Positions 33,533-40,522 of a DNA stretch of 64,000 nucleotides are shown here, one piece after another. A program made the translations under genes and the position numbers. Within the stretch, counting starts at the first letter, position 1; every line of letters begins with the position of its first letter. Source of the stretch: Adhaeribacter soli (lineage in GTDB: Bacteria; Bacteroidota; Bacteroidia; Cytophagales; Hymenobacteraceae); NCBI RefSeq assembly GCF_008727925.1, contig NZ_VTWT01000001.1, positions 496,001 to 560,000 of the forward strand, read 5' to 3'. The notes under the pieces were generated by a model. That model ran no database searches. It had not been told where the DNA came from and worked only from the letters and a program-made list of their open reading frames with translations.

Positions 33533-34204
33533 ATGAAAAAACTATACATTCTATCAATGGTATTACTCCCTTTTGCTTCCTGCAGCCAAGATGAGAAACC
33601 TTCTGATAAAGCTTTTAAGGTTTTTAATGAGGGGGTGAAATTTTCTCTTGATGCTGGAAATGCTGCTTCTATAAATGATTATGAAAAAGCAAGTCAACTG
33701 AATAAGAAGGCCATAGAAAAATTTAAAGAAACTCTAACAATAGATTCTACACATTCTTGGGCAGTCAGTGCTCTTGCCCATAGTCAGTACTTGGAAAAAA
33801 ATTATAGAGAGGCAATTCCTAATTTCGAAAAAGCTATTAAAGTGCAACCAAATTTTGCTGTTAACTATCAGGAAATGGGAATGTGTAAAATCAATTTAGG
33901 TGAAATTGAAGATGGCAAAAGGGATTTAGTTAAAGCATTTTCTTTAGACCCATCGGTAGAGCTGAAAACCAATACAATATTAGATCTGCAAGATATTGGT
34001 AGATTAGCTTTCGATTACGGGGATGGTTATATTAACCAAGGGGAAAAAGATAAAGGAGAAGGTTATAAAAGGTTTGCGATAGCTGTATTCTTGCTAGCCT
34101 TCGATTTTGATAAAAATAAAGAATCTGCTAAACTAGTTTCTGATTATGCTTTAAAAATCGGTGACAAAGATTTGTCAGAGAAGTTCAAATTGATTGCACA
34201 ATAA
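33533..34204 (+). CDS. Cassette 6: TPR-containing lipoprotein
   Basis: A 223-residue protein with a lipoprotein signal, MKKLYILSMVLLPFASC (lipobox FASC). Residues 60-140 contain two to three TPR-like repeats (HSWAVSALAHSQYLEKNYREAIPNFEKAIKVQP, then NFAVNYQEMGMCKINLGEIEDGKRDLVKAFSLDP). TPRs mediate protein contacts; here at the membrane or cell surface. Starts 12 nt after site 6. Confidence 0.8.
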   Translation: MKKLYILSMVLLPFASCSQDEKPSDKAFKVFNEGVKFSLDAGNAASINDYEKASQLNKKAIEKFKETLTIDSTHSWAVSALAHSQYLEKNYREAIPNFEKAIKVQPNFAVNYQEMGMCKINLGEIEDGKRDLVKAFSLDPSVELKTNTILDLQDIGRLAFDYGDGYINQGEKDKGEGYKRFAIAVFLLAFDFDKNKESAKLVSDYALKIGDKDLSEKFKLIAQ

Positions 34205-34213
34205 AATTACTTA

Positions 34214-34267
34214 CCCTAACCACACCTATACGTCAGCTTCGCCGCCGCATAGCCAAATCCGTTAGCA
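34214..34267 (+). repeat. attC-like site 7 (54 bp)
   Basis: CCCTAAC (34214-34220) complements cassette 6's GTTAGGG exactly (8 nt). The interior CACACCTATACGTCAGC...GCCGCATAGCC is almost the same as site 4; closes with GTTAGCA (34261-34267). Confidence 0.84.
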
Positions 34268-34297
34268 ATAATTAAAAGTCATAAATCCTTCGTAAAA

Positions 34298-34813
34298 ATG
34301 ATTAGAAATACAAGTGTATTGTTCTTTTTTTTATTTGCTTCGGTGCTCAATTGTGGAAGCAAATCGAAAAGGAACCAAAACTTTTATGGTTGGTATTATG
34401 CCCCAAAATCAGATATATCGATTGATTTATTACCACCAAATATTTATAAGTTAAAAGAAACAAAGGCAATGGACTTTGATAATTTTATAGAATATGAATT
34501 ATCTACAGGTACATTTCAAAAAGTTAATAATGAATTAAGGCTGAAAGAGAGTAAGACAGAAAAATATATGTCCTTAATTATTTCTAATGATGAAATTTTG
34601 GTAGCGAAAAACGTAAAAAAGTTGAAGCCAAAGGATACGCTAGTAGTTGGAATGAAGTACTATAATAATGGCAATAAAAAATTTCAAGGCAAGTGGGAAA
34701 ATTATAGAAAAGAATATTCTTGGCAATATTGGGACGAGAATGGTAACGAGAAATATTACATTAACTTTAAAAATGGGATACCGATTGATACGGTAAAGCC
34801 AAGGAAAAAATAA
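34298..34813 (+). CDS. Cassette 7: small lipoprotein
   Basis: A 171-residue protein with signal MIRNTSVLFFFLFASVLNC, Cys19 as probable lipid site. The body is Lys/Tyr-rich, with a C-terminal part (YYNNGNKKFQGKWENYRKEYSWQYWDENGNEKYYINFKNGIP) resembling the MORN-like YYxNGxKK repeats common in Bacteroidota antitoxin-like and surface proteins. Has the longest leader of the array (30 nt). Stop is 4 nt before site 8. Confidence 0.72.
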   Translation: MIRNTSVLFFFLFASVLNCGSKSKRNQNFYGWYYAPKSDISIDLLPPNIYKLKETKAMDFDNFIEYELSTGTFQKVNNELRLKESKTEKYMSLIISNDEILVAKNVKKLKPKDTLVVGMKYYNNGNKKFQGKWENYRKEYSWQYWDENGNEKYYINFKNGIPIDTVKPRKK

Positions 34814-34817
34814 GTGT

Positions 34818-34881
34818 TCCTAACACTGTATTTAGAAAACCTTTGCTTCGCTGCAAGCTTTCCAAATATCAACCGTTAGCG
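34818..34881 (+). repeat. attC-like site 8 (64 bp)
   Basis: TCCTAAC (34818-34824) matches the complement of cassette 7's GTTAGCA at 6 of 7 positions, the only imperfect pair. The interior is of the site 5/6 type (GTATTT, AAAACCTTTGCTTCGC, AAGCTTTCCAAATA); closes with GTTAGCG (34875-34881). Confidence 0.8.
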
Positions 34882-34899
34882 TTAATTTGAAACTAAATA

Positions 34900-35367
34900 A
34901 TGAAATTAAAGAATTCTATTTTTTTAGTCTTTACTATACTCTTGGTTAATTGTAAATCCAGAAACGAAGAAAAATCAGTTGATATTGGATTAATGGGAAT
35001 AAAAGAAAGCCAGGCACCAGAGGTACCTATTAATTCAAAAAAAACTGGTTTACAAGCAGACTTAGAGAAATACGATGGCTTTTATAGTTCAAATGAAAGC
35101 ACTGATGGAAAAATAACTCCTGAGAATTTACCTAAAGAACTAATCAATTACAAAAAGGCTAATATAAAATCTTTCAATATAGAATACTTAGATAGATTGA
35201 ATAGTGGTTTCATTTTAACATACAATATTGATTACAGTGGCTATAATGCCTTAGTAGTTTCAACTTTAGACCAGAATTATAATTTGGTTGATTACCGAAC
35301 ATATCCAAATGGACAAGGTTTTAAAGATTTTAAAAAAGATACAATTTCGCTTCTTACTTATATATAA
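34900..35367 (+). CDS. Cassette 8: small lipoprotein
   Basis: A 155-residue protein with signal MKLKNSIFLVFTILLVNC and Cys18 as probable lipid site, then a polar stretch and a C-terminal alpha/beta part (GFILTYNIDYSGYNALVVSTLDQNYNLVDYRTYPNGQG). No family recognised. The reading frame stops 118 nt before site 9, unlike the tight packing of other cassettes, and a second short frame fills that gap, so either two genes share the cassette or the 3' end was frameshifted. Confidence 0.7.
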   Translation: MKLKNSIFLVFTILLVNCKSRNEEKSVDIGLMGIKESQAPEVPINSKKTGLQADLEKYDGFYSSNESTDGKITPENLPKELINYKKANIKSFNIEYLDRLNSGFILTYNIDYSGYNALVVSTLDQNYNLVDYRTYPNGQGFKDFKKDTISLLTYI

Positions 35368-35389
35368 GACCTTAATTACGGTGGAGCTT

Positions 35390-35491
35390 ATGCATCCTAA
35401 TCCAGACAATGAACCTGAATTTTCGACTGACGGAATTAGCAAAGAAGAATTAGAAATATCAGAAGCCTTAAAATTGAAAAACAGACGCTAA
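35390..35491 (+). CDS. Cassette 8: possible 33-residue second gene or displaced C-terminus
   Basis: ATG at 35390 after a GGTGGAG stretch; product MHPNPDNEPEFSTDGISKEELEISEALKLKNRR is polar and acidic. Its stop codon lies inside the CGCTAAC arm of site 9. It may be a small gene or the C-terminus of the preceding lipoprotein after a frameshift. Confidence 0.35.
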   Translation: MHPNPDNEPEFSTDGISKEELEISEALKLKNRR

Positions 35492-35538
35492 CAAAAGCTA
35501 AAAAACATTAAAACGTGCCTTAGCCCAGAACGTTAGCG
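35486..35538 (+). repeat. attC-like site 9 (53 bp), end of array
   Basis: CGCTAAC (35486-35492) complements cassette 8's GTTAGCG exactly (8 nt). The interior AAAAGCTAAAAA...TTAGCCC resembles site 2. Closing arm GTTAGCG (35532-35538). No matching CGCTAAC arm follows, so the array ends here. Confidence 0.82.
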
Positions 35539-35626
35539 GTAATCTACTGATTCAATCAGAGTACATCAAAAAAACAGTTTACTTTAGAAGGAAGTTTAGA
35601 ATAGAATTTTAGCATTACTACCAGCT

Positions 35627-35992
35627 ATGAACAATTCAACCACCCACCACCTGCGTATCGCAAACATGACCTTTGCTTCGGTTTACCCGATGTACCTGGC
35701 TAAAGTAGAGAAAAAAGGCCGAACGAAAGATGAATTACACCAGGTCATCGAATGGTTAACCGGCTACGATAACGCCAATCTGCAGAGGCTGATCGAAGAT
35801 AAAGCCACGTTCGAAACGTTTTTCCAGAACGCATCTTTAAACCTCAATGCGAACCTGATCACGGGCATGATCTGCGGCTACCGGATTGAGGAAATTGAGA
35901 ATCCGTTAACGCAGCAGGTCCGGTATTTAGATAAGCTGGTAGATGAACTGGCAAAAGGCAGAAAAATGGAGAAGATCCTGCGCGCTTCATAG
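35627..35992 (+). CDS. DUF2200 family protein
   Basis: A 121-residue soluble protein matching DUF2200 (MTFASVYPMYLAKVEKKGRTKDELHQVIEWLTGYD, then FFQNASLNLNANLITGMICGYRIEEIENPLTQQVRYLDKLVDELAKGRKMEKIL). Function unknown. It lies just beyond the last array site, but its base composition is host-like and no closing arm follows, so I treat it as the right chromosomal flank. Confidence 0.87.
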   Translation: MNNSTTHHLRIANMTFASVYPMYLAKVEKKGRTKDELHQVIEWLTGYDNANLQRLIEDKATFETFFQNASLNLNANLITGMICGYRIEEIENPLTQQVRYLDKLVDELAKGRKMEKILRAS

Positions 35993-36069
35993 GTTACCGG
36001 GAGGCTTTAAAATTCCAACTGGCTTTGAACAAAAAACAAGTTCCAATATTTTCAAATCCCCAAATTCCT

Positions 36070-36077
36070 TACCTTTG
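36070..36077 (+). promoter_or_regulatory. Candidate -7 box for the NlpC/P60 gene
   Basis: TACCTTTG matches TAnnTTTG exactly, about 43 bp before the GTG start at 36120. The -33 region is less clear (TTTC 16 bp upstream). The surrounding spacer is made of TTTCAAAT-type words. Confidence 0.4.
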
Positions 36078-36119
36078 CATTTCCAAACCTTCAAATTTTC
36101 AAATCTCCCAATTTAACCA

Positions 36120-36902
36120 GTGGACTACGGAATCTGCAGCCTTAGCAATGCCCCGGTCAGAAGCGAACCTTCCGATAAAGCCGAATTGGTAACCCAGCTT
36201 TTTTTCGGCGAATGCTACCAGGTGTTGCAGACGGAAGGGAACTGGCTTCAGATCCAGATCGCGGCCGACAATTACCTGGGCTGGATCGATTTCAAGCAGC
36301 ACTTTGCGGTTACCTACGATTATTTCCTGGAATGGAAAGCCACCCCTCACCCACGCAGCCTCGATATTGTGCAAACCGTAAGTTCTGCCAGCAGTGTAAC
36401 TCCGGTCCTGATCGGCAGCTTACTTCCTTTTTTCGATGGCATTACGTTACGGGTAGGGCACGAAAAACTGGTTTATAACGGCCGGGCCAGTAACCTGAAT
36501 ACTGAATACCGGCCGGCATTCTTAACTAAAATTGCCAATACCTTCTTAAAAGCGCCTTACGTTTGGGGCGGAAAATCCATTTTCGGGATCGATTGCTCCG
36601 GCTTTACCCAGCAGGTAATGGGCATTTGCGGCCTTCAGCTCCCGCGCGATGCCTGGCAGCAGGTGGCTTTAGGCGAAGAAGTGCATTTCGTCAGCCAGTC
36701 GCAGGTAGGGGATATCGCTTTTTTTGAAAACGCCGAAGGCCGCATCATCCACGTCGGAATCTTACTCGAAAACCAGCAGATCATCCATGCCCACGGCGAA
36801 GTCCGCATCGACCAGCTGGACCACTACGGCATCTACAACCACCAGCGTAAACGCTATTCCCACAAGCTTCGCCTGATCAAACGGTTGTTTCCAGCGGGGT
36901 AA
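36120..36902 (+). CDS. NlpC/P60 (C40) cell-wall peptidase with SH3b domains
   Basis: A 260-residue protein starting at GTG (MDYGICSLSNAPVRSEPSDKAELVTQLFFGE is the typical start of this family). Residues 1-125 form one or two SH3b-like wall-binding domains (WLQIQIAADNYLGWID). The catalytic domain holds Cys159 (DCSGF), His211 (HVGIL) and His223 (HAHGEV). It cleaves peptide stems of peptidoglycan, typically gamma-D-Glu-diamino-acid bonds. No signal peptide is visible, as in many Bacteroidota relatives, which suggests a role in recycling turnover peptides. Confidence 0.92.
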   Translation: MDYGICSLSNAPVRSEPSDKAELVTQLFFGECYQVLQTEGNWLQIQIAADNYLGWIDFKQHFAVTYDYFLEWKATPHPRSLDIVQTVSSASSVTPVLIGSLLPFFDGITLRVGHEKLVYNGRASNLNTEYRPAFLTKIANTFLKAPYVWGGKSIFGIDCSGFTQQVMGICGLQLPRDAWQQVALGEEVHFVSQSQVGDIAFFENAEGRIIHVGILLENQQIIHAHGEVRIDQLDHYGIYNHQRKRYSHKLRLIKRLFPAG

Positions 36903-36986
36903 ATCATTGCCGCTTTTGCTTTTTTATTGGCTTTTACTCCTGAACCGGTTAAGGCTTTTTCTGCCCGTTTCCGTACCGTTTTTGCC

Positions 36987-37712
36987 TTAATTCTGAGCAT
37001 TCAAATGGCTTACGTATTTCAGCAGGGTGCGTTTGGCCACCGGCAGCAGCGATTGTTCGAACGGGCAGGCCACTTTGGCAATAATGGCGAAGGTAGCCGG
37101 GTTGGGCAGGTCCTTGTTCTTTTTAGCTAGTTTTATTTTCAGGTTCTCGTAGGTATCGGTCAGGCCGCGGCGCAGGGTTTCCAGGTGCGCCAGGTGCAGG
37201 CCCCGGTAATTTTCGTAGGCATTTTCGAAGATAGATAACTGGTACTGGTACAGGCGCGTTTCCCGGTCAAAGCTGTTTTCTACAAAGAGGTACCCGGCAT
37301 CGTGGTAAATAGGCGTAATGCCCACCGGCGTAATTTCCAGGTTGCTTTCAATGTAGTTGTAAATTTCACGGCCTTCGGTTAAGGCATGGCCCAAACGGGG
37401 CGTGGCAAAATCCAGGATCTCTTCGATCTCTTTCATGGTTTCGTCGTCTTCAACCAGTTTTTCGTAGATCAGTTCCAGCTTTTCGAAATCGGCCCGGCTG
37501 ATGCGTTGCGGAAACTGCTCGTAAACCAGTTTTTTGTGTTCCCGCACCTGTTGCAGGTTGCGGTAGTGGAGCATCAGGTCAGAAAAGTCCGGGAAAAGGC
37601 GCTTGGCGGCAAATTCTTTTTTTACGTTCGCCAGGTAATCGAGCAATAAATATTTTTTGTACTCAAAATCGATCAAACCACTGGTCAGCCAGTTTTCAGG
37701 GAGCTTTTTCAT
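36987..37712 (-). CDS. Conserved protein of unknown function
   Basis: A 241-residue soluble helical protein beginning MKKLPENWLTSGLIDFEYKKYLLLDYLANVKKEFAAKRLFPDFSDLMLHYRNLQ; later it has EEILDFATPRLGHALTEGREIYNYIESNLEITPVGITPIYHDAGYLFVE. I remember similar proteins only from Bacteroidota and know no function. It is convergent with the NlpC/P60 gene and monocistronic. Confidence 0.75.
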   Translation of the reverse strand: MKKLPENWLTSGLIDFEYKKYLLLDYLANVKKEFAAKRLFPDFSDLMLHYRNLQQVREHKKLVYEQFPQRISRADFEKLELIYEKLVEDDETMKEIEEILDFATPRLGHALTEGREIYNYIESNLEITPVGITPIYHDAGYLFVENSFDRETRLYQYQLSIFENAYENYRGLHLAHLETLRRGLTDTYENLKIKLAKKNKDLPNPATFAIIAKVACPFEQSLLPVAKRTLLKYVSHLNAQN

Positions 37713-37955
37713 ATAAGCAACTTTATAGTTTTATTGGTATTTATAATAACGTTTTGCTTGTTTAATCTGTTGTATTGGGTTTTTACGGAAAAATCGGAAC
37801 GAGGTGGTGCAAATTTGGCCTGGCACAGTTTTTCACCTGGTACGCCGTTATTTTTGCCGGAACGGTAGGTAAATAGGATTAAAAACCGAAAATGCGTGTT
37901 TGTTTTTCGATAAGTCCCTCGGTTACGTACCTTTACGTAAAAAAAGCTTTTCCTC

Positions 37956-38306
37956 ATGGCTGAAATTAATTCCGCTACCGATTACTATAATTCCCTGCCG
38001 GAAACCCAGCGCCCGCTTGCCGAATCGTTAAGGCTGCTCATTCTGGAAGCCGCGCCGGAACTGACCGAAAGCCTGAAATGGGGGTTCCCTTCTTACGGGG
38101 AGAAAAAGAATATCTGCTACCTGGCGGCCAAAGCCAAGCACATAAACCTGGGTTTTTACGATGCCTCCAGGCTTTCCGATCCGGAAACCCTGCTGGAAGG
38201 AACCGGTGCGAAAATGCGGCACGTAAAGATCCGGAAAGAAGCAGACCTGAAACCGGATGTCCTTCGGCAGCTTATCCGCGAGGCCGTGCTGCATGGCAAT
38301 AATTAA
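37956..38306 (+). CDS. DUF1801 (YdhG-like) domain protein
   Basis: A 116-residue protein with the DUF1801 pattern: YYNSLPETQRPLAESLRLLILEAAPELTESLKWGFPSYGEKKNICYLAAKAKHINLGFYDASRL and MRHVKIRKEADLKPDVLRQLIREAV. Fold is of the YjbR/frataxin-like kind; activity unknown. It lies 51 bp before the response regulator on the same strand and may share its transcript. Confidence 0.87.
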   Translation: MAEINSATDYYNSLPETQRPLAESLRLLILEAAPELTESLKWGFPSYGEKKNICYLAAKAKHINLGFYDASRLSDPETLLEGTGAKMRHVKIRKEADLKPDVLRQLIREAVLHGNN

Positions 38307-38357
38307 GCACCCGTTCACGTTCCCCAAACCTGACCGGTTAAACCCATTTCAAGCGCT

Positions 38358-39035
38358 ATGAAAATCCTGCTCGTTGAAGACGAACCCAAAGTAGCCTCCT
38401 TTATCAAAAAAGGGCTGGAAGAACAATCCTACGAAGTAAGCCAGGCCTTCGACGGTTTTTTTGGCCGGAAACTGGCGCTGGAAAATGATTACGACCTCAT
38501 TATTCTGGATGTAATCTTACCCCAGCTGAACGGCCTGGAGGTTTGCCGCGAGATCCGGAAACATAACCCCTCCGTTTCCATCCTGATGCTCACGGCCCTG
38601 GGCAACACCGACGATAAAATTACGGGCCTCGATTCCGGTGCCGACGATTACCTGGTAAAGCCTTTCGAGTTCAAGGAGCTGCTGGCGCGCATCCGGGCCT
38701 TAACCCGCCGCGCTTCCGAATCGCCTACGGGGGAAGTGTTGCGCATGGCCGATCTGGAAATGAACCTCGCCCGGAAAACGGTTACCCGCGCCGGTCAGCC
38801 GATCAGTTTAACGGCCCGTGAATTTTCCCTCCTCTATTTCCTGCTCCGCAATCGCGACCGCGTGGTTTCCCGGGTCGATATCATCGAGCAGGTCTGGGAA
38901 ACTTCTTTCGATACCGGCAGCAACGTGATCGACGTGTACATCAACTTCCTCCGGAAAAAGATCGACAAGGATTTTTCCCCGAAACTCATTCACACGCTCG
39001 TGGGCATGGGCTACGTCATGAAAGAGCAGGAATAA
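38358..39035 (+). CDS. OmpR-family response regulator
   Basis: A 225-residue regulator: receiver domain 1-118 with the acidic pair Glu7/Asp8, phosphoacceptor Asp51 (IILDVILP), Lys in LVKPFEF; winged-helix DNA-binding domain from about 128 (ISLTAREFSLLYFLLRNRDRVVSR). CusR-like in overall sequence. The stop codon overlaps the kinase start by one base, so the pair is translationally coupled. The signal is not readable. Confidence 0.93.
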   Translation: MKILLVEDEPKVASFIKKGLEEQSYEVSQAFDGFFGRKLALENDYDLIILDVILPQLNGLEVCREIRKHNPSVSILMLTALGNTDDKITGLDSGADDYLVKPFEFKELLARIRALTRRASESPTGEVLRMADLEMNLARKTVTRAGQPISLTAREFSLLYFLLRNRDRVVSRVDIIEQVWETSFDTGSNVIDVYINFLRKKIDKDFSPKLIHTLVGMGYVMKEQE

Positions 39036-40405
39036 TGAGCATCCGGAATAAATTAACCCTGCAGTTCGCCGGCATTTTTGCCATTATCCTGATTTTATTT
39101 TCCCTCACGGTCTATTATTTCACGTCGCTTTTCCGGGCCAACGATTTCTTCAACAGCCTCGAGGAAAGAGCCACCGCCACGGCGCTTTTCGTGCTCGAAA
39201 CCGACGAAGTAAGCCCGGCCGAACATCAACTCTACACCCGGGAATATTACCGTTCGCTGCCAGAAGAAATAGTGCAGGTGTACGACAGCCAGGGGCATTT
39301 GATCTTTGCCGAAGGGGAAGGGGATCTGCATATCACGCCGGATTTATTGAATAAACTGAAAGAGCAGAAAATCGTCCGGATCGGGCAGGACAACCGGCAG
39401 GTGCTGGGCATGCTTTATAAAGATAACCAGGGCGAATTTGCCGTTTTTGCTTCGGGCATTGACTGGTACAGTTTAACCAAACTCAGCACCCTCAAAAAGA
39501 TCCTGATAACCGGGGTTTGTTTTGCCATGTTGGTGGTAATGGTTGCCGGCTGGCTGTTTTCGCGGAGCGCCTTGCGCCCCATTGCCAGGGTCATCAGGGA
39601 AGTGGAAAGCATCAATGCATCGGACTTGCACCGGCGCCTGTCGTACCCTGACGGCAAAGATGAGATCTGGTTTCTGGCCCACACCTTCAATAAAATGCTC
39701 GACCGCCTGGAAAATGCTTTCGAAATGCAGACCACCTTTGTTTCCAGCGCTTCGCACGAACTCCGCACCCCTTTAACGGCCATGATGGGGGAAATTGAAG
39801 TGGCTTTAATGAAGAACCGGGAACCGGCAGAATACCACCGGGTACTGGAATCGATCCTGGACGATGCCCGGATCCTGGCCCGTCTTTCCAATGGTTTGTT
39901 GCAGATCGCCCAAGCCAGTACCGATGAGTCGAAGATCCGAACGAAACCGCTTCGCTTCGACGAACTTATCTGGTCGGCCCAGGAAGAAGCCCAGAAACGG
40001 CACCCCCAGATCAGGTATGAACTTGATTTCGAAAACTATCCGGAAGATGAGGAAGCGCTGATGGTAAACGGCAATGAATCTTTGCTGCAGGTAGCGTTCC
40101 TGAACGTGTTTGAAAATGCCGGTAAATTTTCGCGGCCGGGCCAGAAGGTTACGGCCCTGCTTTCGCGGGTGCGCCAAGGCTTTACCGTACTGGTAAAAGA
40201 TCAGGGCGTTGGCATTCAGAAAGATGATCTGGTAAATGTATTCGTACCGTTTTTCCGGGCCCACAACGTGCGCGAAATTTCCGGACACGGCATTGGCCTT
40301 CCGCTGGCCGAACGCATTCTGAAGCTGCACAAAGGTACCATTCAGGTGCACTCCCGGATAGGCGAAGGAACCGAAGTTTTTATTTACCTGCCGGCCCGTC
40401 GCTGA
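39035..40405 (+). CDS. Sensor histidine kinase with HAMP domain
   Basis: A 456-residue kinase: TM1 (about residues 10-30), periplasmic sensor of about 120 residues, TM2 (about 155-175), HAMP (about 176-230), dimerisation domain with phosphoacceptor His241 (SHELRTPLTAM) and ATPase domain with NVFENAGKFS, KDQGVGIQ and GHGIGLPLAERI. The periplasmic domain resembles CusS-type kinases, suggesting metal or envelope stress, but no metal-resistance genes adjoin. Partner of the preceding regulator. Confidence 0.93.
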   Translation: MSIRNKLTLQFAGIFAIILILFSLTVYYFTSLFRANDFFNSLEERATATALFVLETDEVSPAEHQLYTREYYRSLPEEIVQVYDSQGHLIFAEGEGDLHITPDLLNKLKEQKIVRIGQDNRQVLGMLYKDNQGEFAVFASGIDWYSLTKLSTLKKILITGVCFAMLVVMVAGWLFSRSALRPIARVIREVESINASDLHRRLSYPDGKDEIWFLAHTFNKMLDRLENAFEMQTTFVSSASHELRTPLTAMMGEIEVALMKNREPAEYHRVLESILDDARILARLSNGLLQIAQASTDESKIRTKPLRFDELIWSAQEEAQKRHPQIRYELDFENYPEDEEALMVNGNESLLQVAFLNVFENAGKFSRPGQKVTALLSRVRQGFTVLVKDQGVGIQKDDLVNVFVPFFRAHNVREISGHGIGLPLAERILKLHKGTIQVHSRIGEGTEVFIYLPARR

Positions 40406-40434
40406 ATTTTAATCTCATTTTAATACCGTTTTAA

Positions 40435-40464
40435 TTTGGCCTTAATCACCTTGTTCTAAGTTTG
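40435..40464 (+). promoter_or_regulatory. Bacteroidota-type promoter of the SulP-carbonic anhydrase operon
   Basis: TTTG at 40435-40438 and TAAGTTTG at 40457-40464 are both exact matches to the Bacteroidota -33 and -7 boxes, 18 bp apart. Transcription should start near 40471, with a leader of about 50 nt. This is the clearest promoter in the window. Confidence 0.65.
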
Positions 40465-40522
40465 CCCTGTCTTCAGAATTATTGTCCCGCGATGGGATGG
40501 TTAAAATAGAAACAGGAAATTT

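Larger units (their letters stand above)
30274..35538 (+). mobile_element. Integron-like gene-cassette array (nine cassettes)
   Basis: Ten GTTnnnn sites (30274, 30695, 31138, 31772, 32173, 33005, 33514, 34261, 34875, 35532) divide the region into nine units. Each unit ends in a hairpin site opened by nnnnAAC. In every unit the nnnnAAC arm is the reverse complement of the GTTnnnn at that unit's own start: exact over 7 nt in eight units and 6/7 in cassette 7; seven match over 8 nt. This is what excision and insertion of circular cassettes at G/TT would produce. Genes are all on the plus strand, with 13-31 nt before each start and 4-21 nt after most stops. Cassette DNA is A+T-rich compared with the flanks. 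Confidence 0.88.

Noticed and set aside
30274-35538. CRISPR array or simple spaced repeat
   Set aside because: Spacers would be 290-770 bp and contain genes; repeats are of three sequence types and the outer arms co-vary per unit, which is a cassette feature.
28215-35538. Integrative conjugative element or prophage
   Set aside because: Only a recombinase and one small zinc-finger gene are present; there are no relaxase, T4SS, portal, terminase or capsid genes, and no flanking direct att repeats were seen.
35627-35992. DUF2200 gene as a tenth cassette
   Set aside because: The required closing arm CGCTAAC is absent downstream and its composition is host-like.
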